This document shows, one piece after another, positions 8,323-15,688 of a stretch of DNA of 32,493 bases. The stretch comes from Anaerolineae bacterium (GTDB lineage: Bacteria > Chloroflexota > Anaerolineae > UBA4142). Within the stretch, counting starts at the first letter, position 1. Each line of letters opens with the position of its first letter. The DNA is taken from positions 1-32,493 of the forward strand of contig JAOACU010000003.1 in assembly GCA_026417715.1 (NCBI GenBank), written 5' to 3'. The position numbers and the translations under genes are program-made. Below the pieces are notes generated by a model. It was not told where the DNA came from. It worked only from the letters and a program-made list of their open reading frames with translations, and searched no databases.

Positions 8323-9911
8323 TACTCGCGCGTGCCAATCGCCGCGATGACGGCAAGACGTTTGAATCCGTTCGCGCGCGCGATTTGTGTCGCGTGTTCA
8401 ATCAATTCCGCACCCAAGCCCGCGTGTTGTGCCTCGCCCGTACTCTCCGCGCCGATTTCGAGGGCGCGCCCGTACACGTGCACCTCACGAATCATCGCAC
8501 AGTCGCGCACTTCGTCCAAGATGTCTTCGCACGGCGCATCGGGTAAGGGCAACGATAAACGCAGAAACGCGGCAAGCCGATGACGCGGCGTGACGAAACT
8601 CAAAAAGTGTTCGGTGGTCACATCGGTTGGGTACGTGAGCACATCGAGGCGCAATTCTGCGCGCGTGATTTTTTCGTTACGAATTTCGCGACAACGAATG
8701 CATTGGCACGCCAGTCCACGCGCGCGCATTTCGCGTTGCACCACCAGTCGCAAATCGGAAGTGGTGTTGCCCGCGACGATGTAACTCGCGGGAATGTCGC
8801 GCACGACGCGATTGATGCGACAGTACGGTGGCACCATCGCTTTGCACGCGATCAACAATTCAATGAGTTCGGCTTCGGTGTAGGGTTGATATTCGCCGTT
8901 CTGCCAGCGCGCATACAACTCGGTACCTTCGAGCAAACTGCACGGGTAGATTTTGAGTTCGTCGGGACGCAGTGCAGGATCGCCCCACAAGCGCGCAAAA
9001 TCCGCGCGATCCGATTCGAGTGTCGCGCCGAGCAGATTCGGCATCCAATGCAAATGCAGTTTGAAACCGGCGAGTCGCAACAAGCGCATTGCGCGACGCG
9101 TGTCCGCAACGGTGTGTCCGCGCTTGTTCGCCGCGAGAATTTCATCGTCGAGTGATTGCGCGCCCATCTGCACTTTGGTTGCGCCGAGCGCGCGCAAACG
9201 ACGCACCTCGTCGAGTGTGACGTAATCGGGACGTGTCTCCATCACCATCCCAACGTTGCGATGCGCGGCGGTCTCGTTGAGACGTTGCGCTTCCGCTAAC
9301 GATGACGAATCGCGTTCGTTCATCGCATCGAGGCATCGTTGCACAAACCACTCTTGATACGCGCGCGGATACACCGACCACGTGCCCCCCAAAATCAGCA
9401 ATTCGATTTTATCCGTGCTGTGTCCCATCGTTTCGAGCGTACGAATACGTGCAAACGTTTGCGCGTACGGATCGAAACGATGCTCTTCCGCGCGTTGCGC
9501 GCCCGGTTCAAGTGGCAGGTAACTTTTCGGAAAACCTTCGGCTTCGGGGCAAAAGATGCATTTGCCCGGACACGGATACGGTCCCGTCATCACTGCCACT
9601 GGCGTCACACCCGAAAGCGTACGAATCGGTTTGAGTTGCAAACGTTCGAGAAGCGCGCGCTCGAACGGAATGACACCGCGCGCAACAAGTTGCCGATACG
9701 CGTCCACGATGCGTTCTTTGGGCACAGGACGATCGCCCGCGTGGATGTAACGTGTGATCAACTGATTCAGTTTTTGGCGCGTCCACTCTTCTTCCGCGCG
9801 CACTGCATCGAAGAGAGCCAAAAGCGCGTCACGTTGCACGTCCACATCGAGCGGGACATTGCGCTTGGCTTGCCATTCGCGGCGCGCGCGTTCACGTTCT
9901 TCAAAATTCAT
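8268..9911 (-). CDS. elp3: Elp3-type tRNA uridine-34 modifying enzyme (radical SAM + GNAT)
   Basis: 547 aa. Elp3 uses acetyl-CoA and a radical-SAM Fe4S4 cluster to place a carboxymethyl group on C5 of the wobble uridine (cm5U34) of tRNA. Seen: a helical tRNA-binding N-terminus (~1-95), then C114-x3-C118-x2-C121 within PYPCPGKCIFCPE, the bacterial form of the cluster motif. A TIM-barrel core follows (ETRPDYVT, GAQSLDDEILAANKRGHT), then Zn-type cysteines (ACQCIRCREIR) and a C-terminal acetyltransferase (GLGAELIEHA; REYYRRLGFE). The start is ATG 9911 (MNFEERERARREW); an in-frame TTG at 9953 lies inside the divergent gene. The 3' end overlaps the convergent TPR gene by 55 bp. A bacterial Elp3 from Dehalococcoides is well characterised, which fits a Chloroflexota source. 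The divergent neighbour is a likely next enzyme in the same modification pathway. Confidence 0.95.
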   Translation of the reverse strand: MNFEERERARREWQAKRNVPLDVDVQRDALLALFDAVRAEEEWTRQKLNQLITRYIHAGDRPVPKERIVDAYRQLVARGVIPFERALLERLQLKPIRTLSGVTPVAVMTGPYPCPGKCIFCPEAEGFPKSYLPLEPGAQRAEEHRFDPYAQTFARIRTLETMGHSTDKIELLILGGTWSVYPRAYQEWFVQRCLDAMNERDSSSLAEAQRLNETAAHRNVGMVMETRPDYVTLDEVRRLRALGATKVQMGAQSLDDEILAANKRGHTVADTRRAMRLLRLAGFKLHLHWMPNLLGATLESDRADFARLWGDPALRPDELKIYPCSLLEGTELYARWQNGEYQPYTEAELIELLIACKAMVPPYCRINRVVRDIPASYIVAGNTTSDLRLVVQREMRARGLACQCIRCREIRNEKITRAELRLDVLTYPTDVTTEHFLSFVTPRHRLAAFLRLSLPLPDAPCEDILDEVRDCAMIREVHVYGRALEIGAESTGEAQHAGLGAELIEHATQIARANGFKRLAVIAAIGTREYYRRLGFELGELYMAKGI

Positions 9912-9919
9912 GGTATAAT
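9891..9919 (+). promoter_or_regulatory. Candidate promoter of the Trm9-like gene, nearly leaderless
   Basis: TATAAT at 9914-9919 is a perfect -10 match. It is preceded at 17 bp by TTCACG (9891-9896), a 4/6 match to -35. The predicted transcript start lies about 4 nt before the ATG at 9930, so the mRNA would have almost no leader and no SD. The site overlaps the first codons of elp3 on the opposite strand. Confidence 0.6.
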
Positions 9920-9929
9920 CATCAACCCG

Positions 9930-10649
9930 ATGGATGAGCAAATCGTCAGACAATTGATTGACATCAACAAAAAATTTTATTCCGAGTTTGCGTCCGCGTT
10001 TTCGGAGACACGCTCTAGCGCGCAGACGCGACTCGACCGAATTGTAGCGTACATCGGCGATGCTGGCAAGATTCTCGATGTCGGTTGCGGCAATGGACGA
10101 CTTGCCGAACGTTTGGATCGCGAAGGCAAACGCGCGCGCTATGTGGGTGTGGATGCTTCACCGCAGATGATTACGATTGCACGCGCGCGTCAGATGCGTT
10201 TGCATCACCTCACTGCCGATTTTTTCGTTGCCGACATCACGCAACCGCATTGGAGCGCGCCGATTGCGCACGAAACGTTCGATATTGCGATTGCCCTCGC
10301 CGTGTTGCACCACATTCCCAGTTTCGATTTGCGCGCGCGCGTTTTGCACGATTTGCGCGCGCTCCTTGCGCCCGGCGCGCGTTTGGTGTTGACCAACTGG
10401 GCATTCGATCGCAACGAGCGACAACGCAAACGCATCGTCGCGTGGTCGCACGTCGGCGTGGATGAACGCGCGCTCGAACCCGGCGATGCGCTCCTCGTGT
10501 GGCAACGCGGTGGGGTGGGCTATCGGTATTGTCATTTGATTACACCCGATGAAATGCAACGCCTTGCGGAGCACAGCGGTTTCCAAGTCGTCAAGCAATA
10601 CTATGCCGATGCGGATTTGAATTTGTATAGTGTATTGCGTAGTGCGTAG
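9930..10649 (+). CDS. Class I SAM methyltransferase, Trm9/ALKBH8-MT-like
   Basis: 239 aa. SAM motif I is ILDVGCGNG (48-56). Further marks are an acidic strand end (YVGVDAS) and the AVLHHIPS motif. The resemblance to yeast Trm9 and the ALKBH8 methyltransferase domain is specific: an N-terminal 'FYSEFA..FSETR' element, 'VLHDLRALLAPGARLVLTNWAF', 'GDALLVWQ...G..YRYCHL', then 'L..LAEHSGF.V...Y.D..LNLYSVL'. Trm9 methylates the carboxyl group of cm5U34 made by Elongator to give mcm5U. Sitting back to back with elp3 across 18 bp, this gene is a strong candidate for that step (inference). Trm9 needs Trm112 as partner in eukaryotes, and none is seen here. It could also be a generic small-molecule methyltransferase. 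Start ATG 9930 (MDEQIVRQ) was chosen because the longer frame overlaps elp3. The last codons and TAG stop lie within a repeat. Confidence 0.75.
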   Translation: MDEQIVRQLIDINKKFYSEFASAFSETRSSAQTRLDRIVAYIGDAGKILDVGCGNGRLAERLDREGKRARYVGVDASPQMITIARARQMRLHHLTADFFVADITQPHWSAPIAHETFDIAIALAVLHHIPSFDLRARVLHDLRALLAPGARLVLTNWAFDRNERQRKRIVAWSHVGVDERALEPGDALLVWQRGGVGYRYCHLITPDEMQRLAEHSGFQVVKQYYADADLNLYSVLRSA

Positions 10650-10700
10650 TGCGTATTGCATATTTTATCACGCATCACGCAATACGAAATACGCAGTATT
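10631..10700. repeat. GCGTATTG/GCGTAGT hairpin repeat
   Basis: Left arm: GTATTGCGTAGTGCGTAGTG and GCGTATTGCATA. Right arm: ATCACGCATCACGCAATACG and AAATACGC. The two arms are roughly complementary around a TTTTA loop. The left arm overlaps the last five codons and the stop of the methyltransferase gene. A related one-armed copy begins at 32425. Confidence 0.8.
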
Positions 10701-10743
10701 CAGTGTTCAGCCAGCGGTAAGTGTTTGCAAGAGCAATTCCAAT

Positions 10744-10772
10744 TTGACAAGCCCACTGTCTTGTGCTACATT
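10744..10772 (+). promoter_or_regulatory. Promoter of the thiamin salvage operon
   Basis: TTGACA (10744-10749), a perfect -35, then a 17-bp spacer ending in TGC (extended -10) and TACATT (10767-10772, 4/6 match to TATAAT). Predicted start near 10779, just upstream of the riboswitch. Confidence 0.75.
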
Positions 10773-10792
10773 CATTGTTGAAAATTGCATAG

Positions 10793-10885
<93 letters not shown>

Positions 10886-10897
10886 GTTAAAATCCTT

Positions 10898-10927
10898 TGC
10901 CACCCAAGATCGGGTGGCATTTTGTTT
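10898..10927 (+). terminator. Riboswitch-controlled intrinsic terminator
   Basis: A perfect 8-bp stem TGCCACCC / GGGTGGCA (10898-10905 and 10912-10919) with loop AAGATC, followed by TTTTGTTTT. It lies between the TPP aptamer and the cytX SD, the classic expression-platform position for premature termination. Confidence 0.9.
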
Positions 10928-10934
10928 TAAGGTT

Positions 10935-10940
10935 GGAGGT
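10935..10940 (+). promoter_or_regulatory. Shine-Dalgarno site deciding the cytX start
   Basis: GGAGGT four bases before ATG 10945. It excludes the longer frame from 10897, whose first codons lie in the terminator stem. Confidence 0.85.
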
Positions 10941-10944
10941 GAGA

Positions 10945-12345
10945 ATGACAAGTGTATTTACTCAAATGCGCCAACGTCTTTTGCCCAAGATTCAAGCGCC
11001 CCCAGAGTGGGGCATCGAGCCCGTACCTGCCACGCAACGTGTGCTGAGTGGGTTGGACTATGCAATTCTCTGGGGCGATTTGGGCATCGGTTTACTCGTG
11101 ATGTTGGCAGGTACGTTTTTGGTACCCGCACTCGGACTCGGCGATGCAATGCTCGCCATCGTCATCGGCAGTGCGCTCGGGTGCTTTTTGCTTGCACTTG
11201 TCGGTGTCATCGGTGGTCAAACCGCAGTGCCCACAATGGTACTCTTGCGTCCGATTCTGGGTGTGCGCGGTTCGTACGTCGCCAGTGCGTTGAACGTCCT
11301 GCAATTGATGGGCTGGACGATTTTCGAGTTTATCGTGATGGGCTTTGCCGCCGATGCGCTCAGTCGCGCGCTCTTTGGCGTATCGAGTCTGCCGTTGTGG
11401 ACTGCCGTATTTGCAGGCATTGTGATTTTGATGGGCTTGGGTGGTCCTCTCGCGGTCGTGCGCGAGTGGATGAGAAAATTTGCGGTCTGGGCAGTCTTGC
11501 TGATTACCCTTTGGCTCACCTTCAATTTGCTGACGCAACACTCGATAGTCGAGTTGTGGCACAAACGCGGTGCAGGTGGTTTACCTTTCTGGGTGGCTGT
11601 AGATTTAGTGATCGCGATGCCGATTTCATGGCTTCCGCTCGTTGCCGATTACAATCGCTTTGCGCGCCAAGCCAAGCACGCGTTTGCCGGCACCTTCATC
11701 GGTTACTTTATCGCCAACGTGTGGTTCTATGCGTTGGGCGCGCTGGTGCTATTGACCGCGCAAATCACACAAGAACCCAAAGGTTTCGTCAGCGCGATCG
11801 CGCTTTCGGGTGGTTGGCTCGCCTTGTTGATCTTGGTCGTGCACGAGACCGATAACGCGTGGGCAGACCTCTACTCGACCGCTGTCTCGACGCAAAATGT
11901 TTTCCCGCGCGTCAAACAACGCTGGCTCATCATCGGCATCGGTTTGCTTGCGTATCTGATTGCTGTTCTGATTGACATTACCCAGTACGAATTTTTCCTG
12001 TTCCTGATTGGCTCGTTCTTCGTGCCACTCTTTGGCGTTCTCGTTGCCGATTATTTCATCGTGCAACGACGCAACTATCGCGTGGACGAACTCCAACGCG
12101 GTGCCGCTGGATCGTATTGGTATCGTAGCGGTTTCAACGTACCCAACCTACTCGTCTGGCTCGTTGGGGTCGTTGTGTATCACATCACCAATCCCGGCAC
12201 ACTCGATGCGACGCTGGTGAAGGGTTGGGCGCAAATGATGCCGCCCGCCTTGACTGCGTGGGGTGGTTCGTTGCCAAGTTTCATCGCCGCGTGCGCGCTC
12301 ACCGTACTGGTGGGTCTCGTCACTAAAGGTAATCAGCGTGGATAA
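10945..12345 (+). CDS. cytX: CytX-like hydroxymethylpyrimidine permease (NCS1 family)
   Basis: 466 aa integral membrane protein with about 12 hydrophobic segments and the NCS1 (purine/cytosine permease) pattern: an N-terminal 'LSGLDYAILWGDLGIGLLV' region and 'PTMVLLRPILGVRGSY' in the first third. Known of the family: CytX proteins are predicted transporters of the thiamin precursor HMP and are repeatedly found under TPP riboswitches. Here the gene is the first behind a TPP riboswitch and terminator, which is the main reason for calling it CytX rather than a cytosine or allantoin permease. It supplies the pyrimidine half to ThiD further down the operon. Its stop overlaps the GTG start of thiM by 8 nt. 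Confidence 0.88.
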   Translation: MTSVFTQMRQRLLPKIQAPPEWGIEPVPATQRVLSGLDYAILWGDLGIGLLVMLAGTFLVPALGLGDAMLAIVIGSALGCFLLALVGVIGGQTAVPTMVLLRPILGVRGSYVASALNVLQLMGWTIFEFIVMGFAADALSRALFGVSSLPLWTAVFAGIVILMGLGGPLAVVREWMRKFAVWAVLLITLWLTFNLLTQHSIVELWHKRGAGGLPFWVAVDLVIAMPISWLPLVADYNRFARQAKHAFAGTFIGYFIANVWFYALGALVLLTAQITQEPKGFVSAIALSGGWLALLILVVHETDNAWADLYSTAVSTQNVFPRVKQRWLIIGIGLLAYLIAVLIDITQYEFFLFLIGSFFVPLFGVLVADYFIVQRRNYRVDELQRGAAGSYWYRSGFNVPNLLVWLVGVVVYHITNPGTLDATLVKGWAQMMPPALTAWGGSLPSFIAACALTVLVGLVTKGNQRG

Positions 12346-13144
12346 CTTGATCGTCGCCGCGCAACGCGCGCTTGCGCGCGTACGCGCCGAGCAACCACTC
12401 GTTCACCTCATCACTAATTTTGTGACAATGGCAGAGGTTGCCAACGCGGTCTTGGCAGTTGGTGCGCGCCCCGTGATGGCACACGCGGAGGAAGACGTCG
12501 CCGAAATCACACCGACCGCGCGCGCGCTGGTGTTGAATTTAGGAACACCGTCGCGTGAACGCCTTGACGCGATGCTTGTTGCCGCGCGCGTGGCGCGCGA
12601 GCATCGCATTCCGATTGTGTTCGATCCTGTCGGTGTGGGTGCAAGTACGTTTCGGCGCGCGTGTGCCACGCGTTTGTTGGACGCTGGCGGCATTACGATT
12701 GTACGCGGCAACGCCGGCGAAATCGGCGCGCTGGCAGGCGTAGCGAGCGCAATGTCGGGTGTGGATACCCTGCACGCGGACTATGATCGCGCGCGCGTGC
12801 TTACCGAACTCGCGCGCGCGTATCGGGTGGTGGTTGTTTGCACGGGTGCAACTGATTGGGTCGCCGACGGCGCGCGCGTTGTCATCGTTGAAAACGGTCA
12901 TCCCTTTTTGAAACGCATCGCCGGCGCCGGCGATATGCTAGATGCACTGATCGCCATAGCCGCGACCGTCGAAAGTGATGCGTTGCTTGCCGCAACGTGC
13001 GGTTTGCTGTGGATTGGTATCGCGGCAGAGCAAGCCGCGCGCACTAGCGATGGCATCGGAACTTTTCACACGCGCTTGTTCGACGCGCTCGACGCGCTGG
13101 ATGATGCGACGATTCAGCGCGCAGCGCGCGTCAAAATTCTATGA
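12338..13144 (+). CDS. thiM: Hydroxyethylthiazole kinase
   Basis: 268 aa ribokinase-like enzyme that phosphorylates 4-methyl-5-(2-hydroxyethyl)thiazole, the salvage route to the thiazole half of thiamin. Seen: 'PLVHLITNFVT..EVANAVLAVGARPVMA' at the N-terminus, DPVGVGAS in the middle, 'NAGEIGALAG' and the ATP/anion-hole motif GAGD at 196-199. The start is GTG 12338, with AAAGGTAA upstream and translational overlap with cytX. Earlier in-frame starts would lie deep inside cytX and add residues not found in ThiM. Normal family length. It pairs with ThiW, the predicted thiazole importer encoded next. Confidence 0.95.
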   Translation: MDNLIVAAQRALARVRAEQPLVHLITNFVTMAEVANAVLAVGARPVMAHAEEDVAEITPTARALVLNLGTPSRERLDAMLVAARVAREHRIPIVFDPVGVGASTFRRACATRLLDAGGITIVRGNAGEIGALAGVASAMSGVDTLHADYDRARVLTELARAYRVVVVCTGATDWVADGARVVIVENGHPFLKRIAGAGDMLDALIAIAATVESDALLAATCGLLWIGIAAEQAARTSDGIGTFHTRLFDALDALDDATIQRAARVKIL

Positions 13145-13153
13145 ATCCGACTC

Positions 13154-13224
13154 AACGAATCTGGAACGAATAAGCGAATGTGTCGCGCGATTTGTTTATT
13201 CGTTGTGTATTCGTTGACGCGAAT
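13154..13224. repeat. ACGAAT-family hairpin repeat, copy 1
   Basis: AACGAAT, GAACGAATAAGCGAATG, a GC-rich centre, then TTTATTCGTTGTG and TATTCGTTGACGCGAAT. The halves are mutually complementary in part. It lies between thiM and thiW, ending about 25 bp before the thiW ATG. Related copies lie at 13881, 15612 and 21819. Confidence 0.8.
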
Positions 13225-13250
13225 GTATAAAAAATCTACAGGAGGTCAAA

Positions 13251-13745
13251 ATGCACACTCGTCGCGTTGCCTATGCTGTCGTTTTGACGGCACTAGCGGT
13301 CATTCTCTCGCCGTTCTTCATTCCGATTGGTCCCGCCAAAGTTTTCCCGGCGCAACACATGGTCAATGTGATTGCGGCAACCTTGTTGGGACCCTGGTAC
13401 GCGCTCGCTGTTGCGTTTGCGGCATCGGTGATTCGCAATGCGACCGGGATGGGCACCTTGTTCGCGTTTCCCGGCAGTATGATTGGCGCGTTCTTGGCGG
13501 GCTATGTGTTTCTCTGGACGCGCAATCTGTTTCTGGGCGCGCTCGGTGAAATCATCGGCACAGGTATCTTGGGCGCGCTCGTGAGCACCTTGATTGTCGC
13601 ACCGATGTTTATGAACCGCGTGATGGATGCTACCGCGTTGATCGTGCCGTTCTTGGCAAGCACCACCGGCGGTTCAATCATCGCGCTCGTGGCTTTGTTC
13701 ATCTTGCGACGCGCCGGCGTCATCAAAAAGATGCCTCTCGACTAG
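13251..13745 (+). CDS. thiW: ThiW-type substrate-binding (S) component of an ECF transporter
   Basis: 164 aa, five to six hydrophobic helices. Family signature elements are seen: 'IPIGPAKVFPAQHMVNVIAA', 'LLGPWYALAVAFAAS', 'RN.TG.GTLFAFPGSMIGA'. ThiW proteins are predicted to bind the thiazole precursor and deliver it with an energy-coupling module. The ATPase and T subunit of such a module are encoded right after it, so this is a dedicated (group I-like) ECF system rather than one relying on a shared module. AGGAGGT at 13240-13246 supports ATG 13251. ThiM next door would trap the imported thiazole by phosphorylation. Confidence 0.93.
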   Translation: MHTRRVAYAVVLTALAVILSPFFIPIGPAKVFPAQHMVNVIAATLLGPWYALAVAFAASVIRNATGMGTLFAFPGSMIGAFLAGYVFLWTRNLFLGALGEIIGTGILGALVSTLIVAPMFMNRVMDATALIVPFLASTTGGSIIALVALFILRRAGVIKKMPLD

Positions 13746-13800
13746 TACGCGCGTCGCGATTTAACCATTCAAGGTATCTAGTCAGCCCTGCTGGATTTCA

Positions 13801-13867
13801 GCCACAGAGCACACAGGGATCACAGAGAAACTTTTGTTTTCTCTGTGTTCTCTGTGTTCCCTGTGGC
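13801..13867. repeat. CACAGAG-type hairpin repeat
   Basis: Starts GCCACAGAGCACACAGGGAT and ends TCTGTGTTCCCTGTGGC. The two arms (about 30 nt each) are largely complementary around a TTTTG loop, so the whole 67-bp element can fold into one long hairpin. It lies in the 230-bp gap between thiW and the ECF ATPase gene, which otherwise holds a second repeat (13881-13963) and no gene. Confidence 0.85.
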
Positions 13868-13880
13868 ATACAAGCACATC

Positions 13881-13963
13881 AACGAATGAATAACGAATAA
13901 ACGAATGGACGAATAAACGAACAAACGAATGAACTTTATTCGTCCAGTATTCGTTGACGCGAA
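13881..13963. repeat. ACGAAT-family hairpin repeat, copy 2
   Basis: Six to seven degenerate ACGAAT units (AACGAATGAATAACGAATAA, ACGAATGG, ACGAATAA, ACGAACAA, ACGAATG), then TTTATTCGTCCAG and TATTCGTTGACGCGAA. It ends 12 bp before the ATG of the ECF ATPase gene. The right part is nearly the same as in copy 1 (TATTCGTTGACGCGAA in both). Confidence 0.85.
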
Positions 13964-13975
13964 AAATCTAGACGT

Positions 13976-15643
13976 ATGGCACTTGTCGAACTCGTGAATG
14001 TGCAGTATCGTTATGCCGACGCCACAACGGACGCGTTGAGTGACATCCATCTCAGCATCGCGCCCGGTGAATTTGTATTGCTCGCTGGCGCAAGTGGGTC
14101 AGGCAAATCAACACTGTGTCGTCTGTTCAACGGACTGATTCCACACTTTTACGACGGCACACTCGGCGGTACGGTGTACGTGGATGGCTTGGACACGCGC
14201 GCACACTCGGTTGCCGAATTGTTTGCGCGGGTGGGAATGGTGTTTCAAAATCCCGAAGCGCAACTCTTCAACAGCACCGTCGAACGCGAAATCACTTTTG
14301 GGTTGGAGAGTTTGGGATTACCGCGCGACGAGATTCACGCGCGCGTGAACTGGGCACTCGACCTGACACACCTTACTCACTTGCGCCAGCGCGCGCCGTT
14401 TGAACTTTCGAGTGGCGAACAGCAAGCCGTTGTGATTGCCGCGATGGTCGCGCTGCGTCCGCGTCTTTTGGTGCTCGACGAACCTTACGCCAATCTGGAT
14501 GCCGATGCAGTGACGCGCGTGCGCGCGATTCTGCGCGACATCCACGCGCAAGGGACGACTGTGATTTTGACCGAACATCGCCTTCACACGACACTTGCCG
14601 ATGCAACGCGTCTGATGGTGATGGATCGCGGACGCATCGTGCGCGATGGCGCGCCGCGTGACATCTTGCGCGAGGATGTTTCGGCGTGGCGATTGAATGT
14701 GCCATACGTCGTTCAGTTGGCGCGACGCGCAGGGTGGCGCGAGACACCTCTGTCCGTTTCCGAAGCCGTAGCACTCGCGCGCGCGTACGGCAATGTGCCG
14801 AATGTGTCGCGTCGCAATGGTCAGGCAGAAAACGCGCCTCCGCCCGATGCGTCGCGCGTGATCGAAATGCGCCAAGTCAGTTGTCAACGCGATGGGCGGA
14901 CGATTTTGCGCGACGTGTCGTTCAGCGTTGCACGCGGCGAAAGTATCGCGCTGATTGGACGCAACGGCGCCGGTAAAACGACACTGCTACGACTCTTGAA
15001 CGGCTTGCAGTTACCGTCGCACGGTCACGTGATCGTGATGAATCAAGACACGCGGCGCGCGCGCGTCTCGACACTGGCGCGCGAGGTCGGCATCGCTTTT
15101 CAAAATGCCGACGCACAATTTTTCAAGACACGCGTGCGCGACGAAATCGAGGTGGCACCGCGCGCCTTGCAACGACTCGACCGCGCGTGGTTAGAGCAGT
15201 TGTGCGAGTGGTTTGAATTGTCACCGCTATTGGAGCGTTCGCCATTCACACTGAGCGAAGGCGAAAAGAAACGCGTGGCGATTGTGGCGATGCTTGCCGC
15301 GCGCCCAACGATTCTCGCGCTCGATGAACCGACGACAGGACAAGACGCTGTGTTTCGCGCGAACTTGGTGCGCGTGTTGCGCGAACTCCAAACGCGTGGG
15401 ATGACGATTCTGGTTGCTACGCACGATGTCGAATTCGCCGAGCAAGTCGCAGCGCGTTGGCTCGTGCTCGGCGAAGGCACACTCTTGGCGGATGCAACTC
15501 CCGATCAAGTGATGCGTGATGCCGCGCTATTGGCGCGCGCGGCACTACAACCTACCGCACAGTGGCAATTTCAACACGCGTGGCAACAAGTCGGTTTGTT
15601 AGAAACTGCTGCGACGAATACACAACGAATGAACACATCATAG
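13976..15643 (+). CDS. ECF transporter ATPase, two fused ABC domains (EcfA-EcfA')
   Basis: 555 aa with two complete ABC ATPase domains in one chain. Domain 1 has Walker A GASGSGKST (38-46), Q-loop FQNPEAQLF, signature LSSGEQQ and Walker B LLVLDEP. Domain 2 has Walker A GRNGAGKTT (328-336), FQNADAQFF, LSEGEKKR and ILALDEPTTGQD. Both Q-loop regions have the 'FQNP/A-x-AQ' form typical of cobalt/ECF-type ATPases. A fused EcfA pair energises the T subunit and the S component, here EcfT and ThiW. The last residues (TNTQRMNTS) and the stop are encoded by an ACGAAT repeat, so the C-terminus may have been replaced. ATG 13976 has no strong SD; it lies just behind another repeat. Confidence 0.93.
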   Translation: MALVELVNVQYRYADATTDALSDIHLSIAPGEFVLLAGASGSGKSTLCRLFNGLIPHFYDGTLGGTVYVDGLDTRAHSVAELFARVGMVFQNPEAQLFNSTVEREITFGLESLGLPRDEIHARVNWALDLTHLTHLRQRAPFELSSGEQQAVVIAAMVALRPRLLVLDEPYANLDADAVTRVRAILRDIHAQGTTVILTEHRLHTTLADATRLMVMDRGRIVRDGAPRDILREDVSAWRLNVPYVVQLARRAGWRETPLSVSEAVALARAYGNVPNVSRRNGQAENAPPPDASRVIEMRQVSCQRDGRTILRDVSFSVARGESIALIGRNGAGKTTLLRLLNGLQLPSHGHVIVMNQDTRRARVSTLAREVGIAFQNADAQFFKTRVRDEIEVAPRALQRLDRAWLEQLCEWFELSPLLERSPFTLSEGEKKRVAIVAMLAARPTILALDEPTTGQDAVFRANLVRVLRELQTRGMTILVATHDVEFAEQVAARWLVLGEGTLLADATPDQVMRDAALLARAALQPTAQWQFQHAWQQVGLLETAATNTQRMNTS

Positions 15644-15664
15644 CACGATTCGTTGATGCAAATT
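15612..15664. repeat. ACGAAT-family hairpin repeat, copy 3
   Basis: GCGACGAATACACAACGAATG on the left and CACGATTCGTTGATGCAAATTC on the right. It spans the last codons and TAG stop of the ECF ATPase gene and ends about 25 bp before the ecfT start. Confidence 0.7.
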
Positions 15665-15678
15665 CATTGTTGGCGATC

Positions 15679-15682
15679 AGGA
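15679..15682 (+). promoter_or_regulatory. Shine-Dalgarno site deciding the ecfT start
   Basis: AGGA six bases before ATG 15689. The other in-frame ATG at 15683 would abut it directly and is less likely. Confidence 0.55.
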
Positions 15683-15688
15683 ATGTCA

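Noticed and set aside
9339..9929. Upstream extension of the Trm9-like frame
   Set aside because: It is antisense to conserved elp3 sequence, and the methyltransferase fold begins at 9930 just after a promoter.
10897..10944. Earlier start for cytX
   Set aside because: It lies in the riboswitch terminator stem; GGAGGT points to ATG 10945.
13154..13963. Iteron-type replication origin from clustered ACGAAT units
   Set aside because: No DnaA boxes, no replication gene, no AT-rich unwinding region, and the same units recur at other loci as hairpins.
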